Shown here: piece after piece, positions 43,891-56,423 of the stretch | Numbering within the stretch: position 1 is the stretch's first letter | How the letters are laid out: every line of letters begins with the position of its first letter | DNA from: Steromphala cineraria | Lineage: Eukaryota > Mollusca > Gastropoda > Trochida > Trochidae | Reading direction: 5' to 3' | Assembly (NCBI GenBank): GCA_916613615.1 | Contig: OU744726.1 | Span: forward strand, 64,310,987-64,374,986 | Length of the DNA: 64,000 bases | Translations under genes and position numbers: made by a program | Notes under the pieces: model-generated | Told to the model about the DNA's origin: nothing | Database searches by the model: none | What the model saw: only the letters and a program-made list of their open reading frames with translations

Positions 43891-44180
43891 TATTCCCACG
43901 TCACTCATTGTGATAAAGCAATTTGCTACCAATGTCTTGGACAGCAGGATCCCCGTAATTAACAGACTGCAATAAAACGGCAGTGTCTGCGTTAAACAAT
44001 AGCCAATGATTAATGAGCGATCCTCCCCCAGATTTGGCAGCGCCCCCTGTGAATGAGAAGATAGATCAGCTTACCGGCTGTTACTGATATACGATGTGGC
44101 ATTTCCTTGTCTTCCAGTGGTACGGAGGTGTGATCCGCCCCAGTCAGAGACTATAATCAGAGACTTGGTTACGTGAGAAA
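43890..44180. promoter_or_regulatory. Candidate conserved regulatory element
   Basis: Complex sequence rich in factor-like words: SOX-like CATTGTG and ACAATAG, CCAAT at about 44002, 'gattaatgagcg', GATA-like 'agatagatcagc', and GCGCCCCCTG at 44040 (CTCF-like on the minus strand). No frame is open through it. A second similar stretch continues at 44450-44625. Confidence 0.35.
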
Positions 44181-44449
44181 AAAGAATATTTGCTGCCAAG
44201 AAGGCAGGGCATTCTAACATCAGTCATCATTTTCTTGGGAAAAGTAATTTAAGCATAACAGTTTATTATGAGAGCATTTTTTCTCTGAGTATTTTCCTCT
44301 TCACCACGAGGGGCATTACAACCACACATGCATAAATAAACATGGACGCTTTTCCAGACGCAAATTAGAAGGAGTAAGTGAGAAGGTTAGCAATTGATTC
44401 TCACATTAGGACATTCCTTGAAAGCTGCAAGTTGTTGCTGAAGGGTCCT

Positions 44450-44625
44450 GAATCGGACTAGCCCCGGATCTGTCATTGGTGGCTCTAGGCAATGTCTTCT
44501 CTCTGCTCCAGTTTCACCAATAAATATCACTTCATTGCTCTAATCTGATGTCGGGGAGGTAATAACCATTGTGATGAATTGCCTCAATCAGAGAACCATC
44601 AGTCACTTTAGTATTACAGTCCTAT
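44450..44625. promoter_or_regulatory. Candidate conserved regulatory element
   Basis: Contains 'cattggtggctctaggcaatg', 'ccattgtgatgaattg' (SOX-like) and 'taataacc'. More complex than the flanks and not open in any frame. Confidence 0.22.
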
Positions 44626-44629
44626 GTGA

Positions 44630-45860
44630 AGAAATGAATATCCGACATAACTTAGTTCTTTTAATTACTGCCCGGGGCTTGCTGTTTTGTCATTACTATT
44701 AAAAAAATCATCGAACATAAAAAGATCCAAAAATAATTGAATGGAAATAGGATATCATTTCTAGAAGACAAAACTAATTCAACAAGGGGCTGGAGTCTAC
44801 TGATCAGGCTCCGATTTCAAGAAGAGATGACTCGACACCAGATAGAAAATTAATTTTCTACCTGACAGTTTATAGCACCAAATTTGGAAGACATATGAGC
44901 AGGCATCAGCAACAGCTGATCAGGATGTGAAACAATAGGGCGAGTGAAAACCGAGGTGATAAGAGATCAGATCTGTTGAACCTGAAGAACATCTTATTCT
45001 TTGTCTGGGCAGATTTCTTTCACCCCGAGGCTCAAGTTAGCCATCAGTGTAAGGTCCCCTTTCCTCTAGATACCAGCAACTGATGACATTCCCTTCTTTA
45101 TTTCATCCCCCGAGTCCTGCAGGTTCAGGGGGCAACAAGTTAGACCGTCTCACTATCCCTTGCTCAGATTGTCTTTCTAACTTCATAGTAGTATTGTAAT
45201 ACACTACCTGCAATTAATATAGGCTTTGGCAGATTTTGTGGCTGAGAAATAATTTTTGGTGAGATTTTCCATATGTTTCATGTTTTTGCTTGTGGCATTT
45301 TGATATTTGACTTGGAATTAATATCTGCTTCCATATTGTTATCAGATTTTTTGTTGAAGAATTTACATTATGTTTTATGTTTATGATACTGGCATTTTTA
45401 TGCTTGACTTTTATTTATCTTGTGTCAACATTTTTATAAGATTTTATATCTAGAATTATTAACAATGTTTTCCATTCTGATATTTCCTTTTTTACTCTGA
45501 ATATGCATATGTAGCTAGTGAGGATTGTGTCCTTTCAAGTAATCTTTGTGAAACACATCTACAGTAGCCATTGCTTTTGAGTTGTTTGTAATATTAATCT
45601 AGAATTCCTGAATGAGTGTTTTTATGTATGTTTTGCCGTGCTTGATGAAATTGTTGTTTAATGAATCTTTTTTCATTGTTTTGTAAAGCAGTCAAATAAA
45701 TCTTACAGTTACAGCTGATTTTAAAGGTGACTTATCTCGAAATTGGTATATTTGCATGAAGACGACAAAAACTAAACTAACCAAATTAATATTCATTATA
45801 TGATACTTCTTATTGATGTTATTCTTAATTCGTTCTTAAATACCCTGGGCAGATAGAAAA
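44630..45860. other. Non-coding DNA, no feature seen
   Basis: AT-rich from about 45190 onwards. Confidence 0.4.
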
Positions 45861-45867
45861 TAAAAAA

Positions 45868-46085
45868 TCAATGAACTATGATACATTCCATGAACTATGA
45901 TACATTCAATGAACTATGATACATTCAATGAACTGTGATACATTCAACGAAATATGATACATTAATGAACTATGAGACATTCAATGAACTATGAGACATT
46001 CAATGAACTATGATATGTATTCAATGAACTATGATTCATTCTGTGAACTATGATCATTCAACAAACTATGATCCATTTAATGATA
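45868..46085. repeat. ~19-20-bp minisatellite
   Basis: About eleven units of 'atgaactatgatacattcaa' with scattered changes (gagaca, gattca) and small indels. Confidence 0.95.
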
Positions 46086-46089
46086 CAGT

Positions 46090-47570
46090 CTTACACAATT
46101 GAATAATGAATTCAGGGAGTTTGAGATTGTCTATATGAGACTTGCGGGTCACTGCTATGAATACAAGAATATGAAGTGAGACCCTGCCCATTGTTTAGAC
46201 TCCTCTGGTGAATGATGAGTACTGGAGTCTGTCTCCACTGCCACTTAGCCTTCACAGTGGAGACATCGGTATACCTCCTGTGTAGTTTCCTATCATATAT
46301 GCTCTTAGTGTTTAATGCTGTTTTATTCAGTAGGCACGGATCAGTTTTATTTTCAGGGCCTAGATTTTGTAAGGTATTTAAGTGCTAAGCCTTAGGTATT
46401 GTATTGTACTTGGTAAACTAAAAAAATCCAGTTGCAGGTTGTTAATGTTGAGTTTGAGACAAACTACATCTGATAAAACCAACATTCTCATGAGAATAAA
46501 GATTGGTGACAAATCTTGACATGTTATCTTGTTTAAAAGAGTCAAGTAGATTTTGGGTATTTCTAAATTTTTAAAAAGTTGCAATGATATGGTAAGTTCT
46601 ACATGCACATGAGGATGTCGTATAAGTTGGAGAACATTTCCTAACAGAATATTTGCAGGAAAACAGATTAGTTGTAGTTAGAAATGGAAAGTCAACAATT
46701 GGATGGATTTCCTTATGCATTCACATTCTATCATTTATTCAAGGTTAACATGGCAGTAATTGCTTAGAGTATACATATGCCAGTGCTGATAATGTACTGT
46801 TGACGTGTATGCATTATGACCATGAATTATCAGGCTAATAAGGCTTAATTCCATTTGTTCCTCAGTGTGTTTATAGGCAGGGTAAATACAGTAATGGCAG
46901 TGTGCAGAAATTGCTCCACAATTGTAATGTTGAGTTGACAGATCATGTTTGAGATCTTCCCTGTAGACAACATCAGATTCTTCTTCATTAATGCTTTCAA
47001 CACCCCACAATTCCTCACGGATGTCCTCATGATCCCTCCCGGGGCATACCTCACTATTCTATGTGTTTCCCTCCGTTCCCTCAGGACCTAAGTCATACTG
47101 GTCCCTCATAGGTTCATGAGTTAAACAGCCTCCCTGTATTCTCTAAGTATCCCAGTATTTTGCTTGTTAAACCTAACTTTATCAAGGAATTAGGTCTATT
47201 GGCCCCCAGTTTCAATCGACAAGGATTAAAATGAACAGAACCACATATTCTATACCTATCCCCCTATTTTCTGTTTTGTTCCCCCTATTCCCCAAGGACC
47301 AAGGTCATCCTGCACCTCCAAGCTTTGTACACGAGTTCAACAGTCAGAACTGTCAAGACCCGGCAGTTTGCTTCACTTGCAGTCGATACCCTGATACGAA
47401 CCTGGCAGTTTAATATCCCCGGAAATTTAATTGTGGTTGGTATCATGTGACCAGACCCTCGTGAGGAAGGTCACGGATTCTTTCATTCAGCAAATTACCA
47501 GACAAGCTCATTATTCAAGTGACACAATAGCTAAGGTCGACTCACTCCTGTTGTTACCGACTGAGTGACA
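46090..47570. other. Non-coding DNA, no feature seen
   Basis: Overlapping minus-strand frames (46735-47054) have no recognisable domain. Confidence 0.4.
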
Positions 47571-47574
47571 TCGG

Positions 47575-47960
47575 CAGACTGGTTAACATGGTCAAGGAAC
47601 AGATCTGGTCCCGTGGCATTGACAGGGTTAAAGTGGTCTAGTCAAGTGAACAGTTTTGGTCCTCAGGCCTCCACAGGGTTAAACTGACCACTGTTATGTT
47701 AGTTTGGCTTTTTGGTTGAAGTGGTCAGCCTTCCTTCATCTCTAATAAGAGTTTAAGGGCCAGTTTTGTTCCAGTTCTTTGGCAAGGATTAGGGTGACAA
47801 GTGTTTTGTTCCCCAAGCTTTTAGAGGGTTAAGAAGACATCAGTCAAGCAGAAGAACTTGCTACCTTGGTATTGACAGGGTTAAGTGTTCCAAGTGGTCA
47901 GTTGTGTACCTCTTCTATGCAGGACTTAAAGTGACCACAGGTTTGGTCATTCAACTAAGA
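47575..47960. repeat. Degenerate '(g/c)acagggttaa..gtggtc' repeat
   Basis: 'cattgacagggttaaagtggtc', 'ccacagggttaaactgaccac' and 'attgacagggttaagtgttccaagtggtc' recur at about 47618, 47670 and 47871, with weaker copies between. The unit is roughly 50-65 bp and strongly diverged. Confidence 0.5.
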
Positions 47961-48173
47961 TTCTCAAGGGTCTTTAACTTGGTAGCTTTAGAAGGGCCTT
48001 ACTGGGTGGAAGGGATAAAGGGTACCCTGTGGTCAGTCAAGGGGGTTTCACAAGGTGCCGGACAGGATATGGGATAGCCGGTGGTCAGTGGAGGGGCAAG
48101 GTGTGCGGGACAATGGGTACCGGTGAGCTTAACGCTAATTAAGGTGATTCTTGAGATTAGCATAAATACACAC

Positions 48174-48302
48174 ACAAACACTTGTATTGAGCTTAATGAT
48201 TTACTGACAAACACTTGTATTGAAATTCAGGATACTGACAAACAACTTGTATTGAATTTAATGATTATTTCACAAACATGTGGTATTTGGTTCAGTGATT
48301 AA
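48174..48302. repeat. ~32-36-bp tandem repeat
   Basis: Four diverged units of 'acaaacacttgtattgagcttaatgattt..ctg' (about 48174, 48207, 48238 and 48271). Confidence 0.8.
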
Positions 48303-50340
48303 CTGCAAGAAGGGGAATAGGTGAATACCATTATACAACAGGATGTTGTTATTCAGGATTTGAATGTGAAGGTTTTCACCATAATTTTTGACACTTTATA
48401 GTTTCTTTTACCCCAGCGGATTACAATGTGTGAAAGGTGCCATTTGTTTGAATGTTTTCAACAGGATGTTGTAAAGGTGTAGTATTTGTGTTGCAGCAAC
48501 ATTTAAAGAAGAATTTCAGCCTTGAAAGCAATAATTTCTGTTCTAAAGATTTTTCAGATATACTGTCTTTGTAAATAGTTTTAGTTACCATTAAAACTTT
48601 GAGATAAAACATTTGGGTGCTGTAAAAAAATAATTATGTTGAAGCAGATGCTAAGTTAGTTTAATGATGGTATTACAGGTATTTTTGTGGCTGAAGTGGC
48701 ATAAATTTCTTTAATATAGTGGCACAGTTCATGAAAGTTTATTTATACTTGCCTTTTCTAAAATATCAAATATTAAATGTTTTTTTTCGATGACCTCTTT
48801 ATAGTTCAATTGTTTAAAAGCATTAAAAGTTTTTCAATTCAGGAGTCTCATCAGAAAAGAAAATGTTCATTGAGTGAAATAGGAATTTCATTATTCTCTT
48901 AATACAAATCGGACCATCTGACAAGTAAGAGACATGGAATTGGATTTTGATAAGAAATAGGTTTTAATGTACTCGTCACATTTTGAAAAGTGTGAGATAA
49001 TCTAAAATGAATCTTCTGTGATTGATCTATAAACTAAATGTGATCAATCATTTTTTGATGCCATGGAAGGGAAATTCAGTTAAAAGGGGACATTTTGTCT
49101 ATATCAATCTTGTAGATAACCATCTTTCACAAGAAAATCAATTTGATATACTGTAAATGAAAAGTAGCAACCAAATTTAATATTTTTAACTTTAAGCGCA
49201 AGTTCTTATCTGTCATCTCAGCCTTATAGTTTCAACAAAATCTACATTCCGCATGATTTAATGCCAATGAGTGAACTTCTGCAAAATTGAGCAATAAAGA
49301 CAGACCGATTATGATTTAAGAGAGCTGAAAACATTACTTGCAGTGGAAAGATAAATCTCCCATTTCTTGCTAAGAACTGAGAAATCCCATCTCTCTCGTC
49401 TAATACCAGAAAGAATAGAGAATTGCTGAATTACAAAGCCGCAGGTTATAGAAATGGATCTTCCTCAAACTATACAGCCTATTTTAGACATAATAACCAG
49501 GCAGTGAGATACTTCTTTTTAAGAAAATGAAAATATTTTCTACGCCGACTTTTTCGTCAATTTTGTTGTATTTCCAGCTTTTAATAGGTTCTTTCTGTTA
49601 ATTGTCATTGTCAGGCTTTGACCATTTCTTTGTGTTGTACAAGAAGTGGAATTTGATTTAATCTTGGCGGAATTACTGCAGTCATGCAATATTAATCAGT
49701 TGTGTGGAATATGGTCTTGTTATGAAGATCAGGTAACCTTTTCCTTACAACTAGCAATGTTTAATGTTTGTCATTAGACAGTCTGGCAACATCTGCCTGA
49801 AATTACAAAGAATTGTGAATTGCAATATGTTTCTGCAAATGAAATCCAATTTTTTATACAGTCAGGAATATTTATGAAGGTATATGGTTGCAATAATGAA
49901 CAGCCGTATGTCTATAGGATGACAAAACTGCATATTGCCTGCCAAATATCATTGTACAGAGATATCAAGATACAGATGTATAGGCTGAATATTTATCTAT
50001 GTACAAGCGGGTTAATTATGACAATATTCTTGTCATCTTGAATCAACACATGTTTCCAAAATAAATAAATCTTAAAGAATGAAACAGTTTTGATTTTACA
50101 TTGATTAGAAGTTCAAAATGTGCTTTATACAAATTCAAAACAATTGACACAGAACATTAAATTACCATGGGCATGACAAGAAATTCTGTTTGAACCATTA
50201 CCCTATTAAAACACATTTATATGCTTTGTGTTTTACAAATTTATTACAGTATATAAAGTTGATGAAATGCCTTTAGGTGTGCCATGGATCCCTTAGAAGC
50301 AACCTCCAATTAACAGAACAATTAAGTATATCTGGTGGTG
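48303..50340. other. AT-rich non-coding DNA
   Basis: No feature recognised. Confidence 0.45.
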
Positions 50341-50369
50341 TAGGTAAAGTGGCATGCTAGTTGAGTAGA

Positions 50370-50760
50370 GACTAAGGCCTTGACGAATGAGAGGAGGGGA
50401 AGTTGTAGTTTCGCTAGCTTATCATGATGCAGCACTACTCTAAGTCATCTGACGATTAATTGCTACATGATATAGTACATTAATCGGTCAGCCAATCAAC
50501 AAGAGCTCGGAGTTTTCCTGCCAATTTGGTGATAATTGTGACAAGCCCTCCCTCTCGGCATAGCAGAGCGAGAAAGCAGGTCTCGAATCCATCGCCCTTC
50601 ACTAATGTAATTTTGTGCACCGTTAGAATTGCTGGCCACTTTGCCATCAAAAAGAGCTACATCGGGATCAGCAGAAGTAATCGACCTTATTGACAGTTTC
50701 CGTCAAATTTACAGCGTTTCCGACACTCTTGTCCAACCTGGACCTTTATAGGTAGGATTA
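50370..50760. promoter_or_regulatory. Candidate conserved regulatory element
   Basis: A GC-richer, complex block in AT-rich surroundings with an AGCCAATCA CCAAT box at about 50490, homeodomain-like 'gacgattaattgc' and 'acattaatcgg', and CpGs near 50550-50610. No open frame spans it. Confidence 0.3.
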
Positions 50761-50899
50761 TTTTCTCCTCTTGTATTGCCTGATTGATTGCTTCCAACTT
50801 ACTTCAAAGGTTCCGCTTGTCCTGCTGTAAAAATAATCTACTATAGCCAGAAATTATTTCATGTGCTGGGATCCTCCACATTGATCCAGGTTTTATCGT

Positions 50900-51515
50900 A
50901 AGTGTTTCGAGAGTTTATCGAATGCATTCATCATTATAAAAATACGAGTCATTGATGAGCTCGTGAATTTTTTTATTGCCTAGCACTTTATCAGAATTTG
51001 ATTATATATCTAACAAAGTTTGATAGAGTGTGGGGTTAAGTCGATAAGAGTCCTGTCGGAATATACTCAAGGATCAATAAAAAGCTAGTAAAGGTTGTCT
51101 CATTGTGAAGAAAGTTTCGGAATGTATGTGAGAAAGCAAAACAGATGAAATGTATTCATTTGGGCAGTGACCATTCTCAACAGCACTACATGCCAACAGC
51201 TGTTGACAGACTTTATGGGAATAATATGCTGAAAGCTTTTGCCACAATTAGGAAAGTACTGCCTTTTCTCAATTACTAGCTTGGCTTTGCGTTGGACAAA
51301 AAATCTCTTGATTTGGGGCGAGGGACTTTCGCTATTGAGTAAGAGTAAGTGCCTGGGTGTTGGGTAACCTGGTGTTGCCGCAGCGAGGACTTGGTGGCTG
51401 CATCTCCTGTATCCACCGTCATCCCCTGTTAATTCCCAGAGTTATTCTCGTACAAATGGATGTAATGATGTTAATTTGATACAAGCATCTCCGCTTGAAA
51501 GGAGTGTATCCTCTT
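50900..51515. other. Non-coding DNA, no feature seen
   Basis: Unique sequence without recognisable signals. Confidence 0.35.
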
Positions 51516-51518
51516 CGG

Positions 51519-52067
51519 TTAAAGAGTTTGAGGCAGGTTTTGCTGTGAATGACTGAAAAAGATACTTTCCGAAAAAGATACTTTCAATTTTAGCGAAAAG
51601 GATACTTCCCATTTTAGCGAACCGTTGAGTAGGGACATTTCCACCACAGGGATCATGTTGCTGCAACTATGTGGAAGTGAGATTTCTGGAGATTTGGTGA
51701 ACGTTGAGCAGGAACCGCTATCCAATAGGATAGAATGAACACAGGTTGTGCAGTGTTTTGACAGATGGTTCTGTTTAACTAGGTCTGGAGCTGAGACAGT
51801 CAGCTTGATATGTAATACAAATATTTTAAAGTGCGTGGAGAGCAACATTTCAAGTATCAACTCGACTGCGGCAGGTTCGATTTGAGGGCTTCTTGTACTT
51901 GTGTAATCACTCCTTGACTCTAGAACTGGACGGAATTGTGAGTGTTCATGATTTTCTATCTTATGTTTTATCATTTGTAGATACTTGCGATTCAGTTCTG
52001 TTTCAAGTTGGAAGTTGCAATGTAGGTTGTGATAAAGTAGATGTCTTCTTGAGATAACTCTGTTCAT
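51519..52067 (-). other. Longest ORF of the window, unidentified (182 codons)
   Basis: Begins with a real ATG at 52067 and runs 182 codons to a stop at 51519. The product shows no signal peptide, clear membrane span, zinc-binding pattern or repeat, and I recognise no family. It is Ser/Leu/His-rich. An overlapping minus-strand frame (51442-51666) is in another phase. The 3' part lies over a small degenerate repeat (51552-51622). In an AT-rich 64-kb window a frame this long can occur by chance, so I do not call it a gene. Confidence 0.12.
51552..51622. repeat. Short degenerate tandem repeat
   Basis: 'gaaaaagatactttc' occurs twice in succession (about 51555, 51571), followed by two 'attttagcgaa' copies each linked to 'ggatacttcc' or equivalent. 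Confidence 0.7.
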
Positions 52068-52397
52068 TTCTGTAACTTTGAAGATCCTGCGAATTCAATT
52101 TTGGAAGATTTGATTTATTCTGTTTAGGTGGAGTATGGTACTGTATATTTTTGGATGTTTATATTTCATGATTTTTTAAATATCAATTCCAGTTCATGAA
52201 ACATGTTTATGAGCATATATTAAACCCATGCATATTTTAGGTCATTATTTATTTTTAGGTGTATTTCAAAAATATTATCAATTCAAGTTTATAAGAAGTA
52301 TTTTAAGATCACTGATTTCAGATCATGTGCATAATACATATGTTTTAGGATGTTGATTGTGACTTAAAGTTTCTCAAATTTTACCAAATTATGCTCA

Positions 52398-52640
52398 GTG
52401 TTTGAGGGAGGAGCTGGTGCAGATATTGTGGAAGTATCGAAGGATGTTGTTGATGGCGATGGCTCGTTATCAGCCCGAGTTAAGATGTTAATTAGCGGGA
52501 GACTCAAGTATCCTCATTCTATGTCAAGTGGGCCAGCCATACCGGCTGCAGGCTCTAAGTGTGGGGAGGTGGGGACTGCATCACAGAGTGTTACGATATC
52601 AGGAATGATTTTACAAACGTCAAAAATTATTATGCTGATA
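52398..52640. promoter_or_regulatory. GC-richer island, possible conserved element
   Basis: A block of more complex sequence (about 52400-52600) in very AT-rich flanks, with CpGs and 'tgttaattagcggg'. It is open on the + strand for 115 codons but from a GTG, and the frame runs on into T-rich DNA without a splice donor, so an exon is not supported. Confidence 0.22.
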
Positions 52641-52749
52641 TTATTTTTTTTCTTCTTCTATTATTTACTTTTGATGGAATTACATGAACAATCAGAATTT
52701 TTCGGATTGTGTTTAACTGACTTTGATATGAAGAATAAGTGCTGAAATG

Positions 52750-53260
52750 ATTAGTGCCAAATCATTAAAGTGGTCTACATAATCTTAATTAAAGGAATTA
52801 TTAAGTGGAACAATTGCATTTTTTTATTGACAATTTATGTGCAACAGATAATCCTTAAAGTGAAATTTTTTAATTTTATAATAAAATGTTATGATCCATG
52901 GTGTTTTCTCAAAAGGAATTGCTAGATAAGAGATCTACTGGATTTATTTGACTTTCTATCTTTAATATTATCTTTACCTGATTTTCCCTCATCAAATCTG
53001 GTTTTCCTAACATTGCCAAACATGGCAGCATTGACAAGATGTTTTTAACATTTAAGTAGATAGAAATACCACTAGCTTTGTATTAATGTTAAATCTTCGC
53101 ATCTTACTGATGCCACATTGTCTTGCTAAGTAGAAATAAATATTACACTAAATAGTCAAAGCTGTTTGATAACACAGCAGGACAATTTAAAGATCTTTAT
53201 CATATCCTCCCAGATTTAGTTGATTGTGGTTAGCTCTGTGGGTGGAGCAAGGTTGAGGGT
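52750..53260. other. AT-rich non-coding DNA
   Basis: No feature seen. Confidence 0.4.
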
Positions 53261-53659
53261 CAGGGTTTGAAGTGGATGGAGAGGTGTTGGAGGGGGGTGG
53301 TCATTTGGCAGGAGAACGGAAGGTGTCGCTGTGGTTATGGTGCAGGTGAAAAGGATAGATAGACTCTGAGTTTCAAACAATCAATAAGAAATCAAGTTTA
53401 GGGACAATTGATTTAGGTTAACACATGGTTTATGAATATGGGATAGAAGATATATCTTTTGTTCAGCCGAAAAGTTTAGTTGAAAATGAAGTCATGTTCT
53501 GTTAAATTTTGTAAACAATAAAATGTCGAGAGGGAAAGGGGTTAGGAATGGGAGAGTTTCATCCAGCTTGAAAACTCTATGCCGTTATAGTTACTGAAAG
53601 GAACTAATATTCTGGTTGATCAACCTAGATATGACCTGGGTAGGTTGTGAGACTTTGGT

Positions 53660-53738
53660 GTACATGGAAGGGAGGTAGAGAGAGGGGAGGTGGGAGGGGG
53701 GTGGAAGGAGAGGGGAGGGGAGGGGGTTTGGGTGGAAT
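53660..53738. repeat. G-rich polypurine tract
   Basis: Nearly uninterrupted G/A sequence with several runs of three or more G (ggggaggtgggaggggggtgg, ggggaggggaggggg). It could form a G-quadruplex or triplex in principle. A smaller G-rich segment lies at 53270-53310. Confidence 0.85.
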
Positions 53739-53967
53739 CACCTGATTATGTAACCTAGGAAGGAGACAGGTACCCCACATGACACTGCTACTGTGAATCA
53801 GGTGACCGGTCCTGATGCAACCCCCTGTTTGATGATACAGAGTCCCCCCCTGCTGGGCTGTGTTTATGACAGGTGTTAATGAGACTTATATTGGACTGCA
53901 TCATTGTATTGCAATCTGAAAGGTGGCTCTTCCTTTGATGTTTGCTTCGGAAACAAATCTAGTGTTT

Positions 53968-54178
53968 TTAATTGAATGTCTTTCTATTGGAAGAATGAAA
54001 AGTATTTAGGTTTACATCGTAAAATCTTTGTAATTGAAATGTCTGTCTATTTGAATAATGAAAAGTATTTAGAAATGTCTATCTATTTGAAGAATGTATG
54101 TCTTTAGTTTTTATCTCTGATGTATAAAATCTTTTCAATTGAAATGTCCATTGATGGGATTAATGCAAGATTAAAGGT
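53968..54178. repeat. Degenerate 'gaaatgtct.tctatttgaagaatg' tandem repeat
   Basis: Units at about 53973, 54034, 54072 and 54138 share 'aattgaaatgtctgtctatttgaagaatgaaaagtatttag' with drift and variable spacing. Confidence 0.7.
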
Positions 54179-54598
54179 TTAGATATCTGATGGTTGTAAT
54201 CTCTTTTGATAGTATAGTTCCCTTTCAAGGAGATGTTGTGAATGTAAATATGTAATGTCTGTCTTGATTGTTTGGTTTGTTTGAAGTTGATGTAATCGTT
54301 TGTCAAGTTCTTATGAAGTGACATTTTATTTGAAGTTTTATTTATGCTTTATTTGTTTGATCACAATGAGAAAGTATTTAAGGGATATTTGTATGTAAAA
54401 TTGATAAAAATAGTTTATTGGCTTTGTTCAAATTAAAATTAGTTCTGAAATAGTTAATGAAATGAAAATAAAGGGGAATTAAAAAGTAATAAAATTGAAT
54501 TAATCATTTGAATTTGAAGGTTTCCTTTATTGTAACACAGTGCTATATTTCATCATTTTATTTGTATAATATTTAGTTAATTTATATGTTATATTTAA

Positions 54599-54657
54599 GA
54601 TCTAGACACCAGTTCTGTCATGAAGAATATTCCATGATAGAACTGGTGTTTTTGATC
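54599..54657. other. 59-nt near-perfect hairpin (pre-miRNA-sized)
   Basis: ACACCAGTTCTGTCATG (54606-54622) pairs with CATGATAGAACTGGTGT (54633-54649), all 17 positions pairing with one G-U, around a 10-nt loop. Two further pairs, a 2-nt internal loop and a GATC/GATC pairing extend the stem outwards. The size is like an insect or mollusc pre-miRNA, but I recognise no known miRNA. A short transposon palindrome is the alternative. Confidence 0.4.
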
Positions 54658-54659
54658 AT

Positions 54660-56330
54660 TTTGGCATGAAAAGATAATAGCTGATATGAAGAGGTATCGG
54701 CTCTTCTTCAATTTTCTTTTGAAATAGAGTACATACATTTGTTCATGTGAAAAATATTTTACATGATGTTTACCAAAGATAAAAACATTTGTTTGTGTAT
54801 GTAACTTTACAGTTTATAAACACTCATAAAACTTTGCTCTCTTTTCAACAATATAGAAACTTGACAGGCTGACTGATGTTCTGCTACATGAAGATAACTA
54901 ATTAGCCTTTTTACTAATTACAGCAATTAATTAATTACTGCTAGGGTACCTGGTACAAGTCATGATCGTTAGAAGAAATTTATACTGATTAACCTAAGCT
55001 GCTTAATTACTTCAAAAACAAATCCTTGCCACTAGCCTTTATCTGATTGGAATCTTTACTATTACAAATCTGAATTAGTGCTAAGGTATTTGTTGGTAAA
55101 CACTGATTTTGATAGACATGTTGGTCTTGGTAACTGACTCCGGTGATTAGCAGTCAGTTGTGTGAGTGATACTTGGCCTGTCAGAATAGAAGTATTCCAC
55201 TTTCTGTGTGAATCATAAACAGCTGCCCAAGAGTTTTTTCGAACTCATCTAGAAGATGTTGCAAACAGAATCAGTCCTCTTGTTGGAGTTGTGAGGATAA
55301 AGGAGTTCTATGTGGAATATTGAGGAATTTCTATGATTTGAATTGAATTTTGGATACCTTTATAAGGAGGTAACGTCTTTTCTATTATGAGGCATTTTAG
55401 CAATTGCTGTTATTGAATTTGCACAGAAATATGTTTTTTTACATGACATTTTGAAAGGGGATAGGCATGTGATGTTGTTTGGATATATTCATAATTAGTC
55501 AGTCTTTATTTTGAGAGATAATTGCAGTAAGTCAGTGCTGCTGTTTGAGTATTAAAGACAAATGGAGGGCAATATGTAAAAGTCAAATGTAGGACAATAT
55601 GCGTTTTTGAAGACCTTGTTTAGAGAGGTAGCATCCTTTTTATTTGAAAGTAATTTTATCAGTTGGTTTAAAGCCGATTCTAAATGCGTTATTAGATTCT
55701 CATCTGCTAAATAGACAAGTAAAAACACTGAAATGTGAAATGGTGAAAGTTTTTCATGATTTACTTACTTGATGAATATTAGTTTTCTGAGCGATTGCCA
55801 TCATCTTGTACTTAAAGCTTAAGTGAAATATGTCGATATTTGCTGAGATATAGATGGATCGAATAACTATATTGCTTTCAATCAAACAAGAGGGTGACAT
55901 AGTAAAGTATTATTGATTAGGCTAGACTGTTAATGAAAACAAGATTCATAACTGTCAATGATTAACCTTAATAAGTCTCTTTGATAGACCTACAAATAGA
56001 TATAGATAATTCATAGAGATTTTAGATTATTTCTGTTAATGTCAGTGTAAATACAACTCGGAAAATTTAACCTTTATTGTTAGTTTGACCTTTCACGATG
56101 TCAATGTCTGTGCTACTCCCAGGCCCAAATTTTACACTGTTGTAAATGCATGTATATAAGCAGGGTTTTCTTCTCTCTATTTTATGGTTTCATCTTGGCA
56201 AGTTACATACTATCATGTATTAAGAGGATTTTATTATTTTAATATTTTGTTTTTTCATATTTGTAAATGCATTTATACACTTGAGTTCAAAAACAACTTA
56301 CAGTCTTGCTTTACAGTGCATTAATATATA
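54660..56330. other. AT-rich non-coding DNA
   Basis: A dense homeodomain-type stretch (ctaattacagcaattaattaattactgc) lies at 54914-54942. A short 'aaatg.agg.caatatg' doublet lies near 55561-55601. No other feature. Confidence 0.4.
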
Positions 56331-56334
56331 TATA

Positions 56335-56423
56335 CAGTAGAACTCGGATATAACGAACTCCAAGGGACCATAGAATCTAGTTCGCTATATCCGGTGTTCG
56401 CTATACGCATATAATTTTAATGA
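56335..56423 (-). mobile_element. Truncated second copy of the 174-bp MITE
   Basis: Begins CAGTAGAACTCGGATATAAC after TA and matches the reverse complement of the right end of the 13903-14076 element through 'cgcatataattttaatga'. It then breaks into (at)n DNA, so about half is missing. The two copies lie 42 kb apart in opposite orientation and differ at several positions, so the insertions are not recent. Confidence 0.88.

Noticed and set aside
50560..50600. GGTCTCGAATCC, tRNA T-arm-like
   Set aside because: No acceptor stem or A-box upstream; likely chance.
52398..52745. 115-codon + strand frame
   Set aside because: GTG start; the second half translates a T-rich tract into a hydrophobic run, which mimics a membrane segment.
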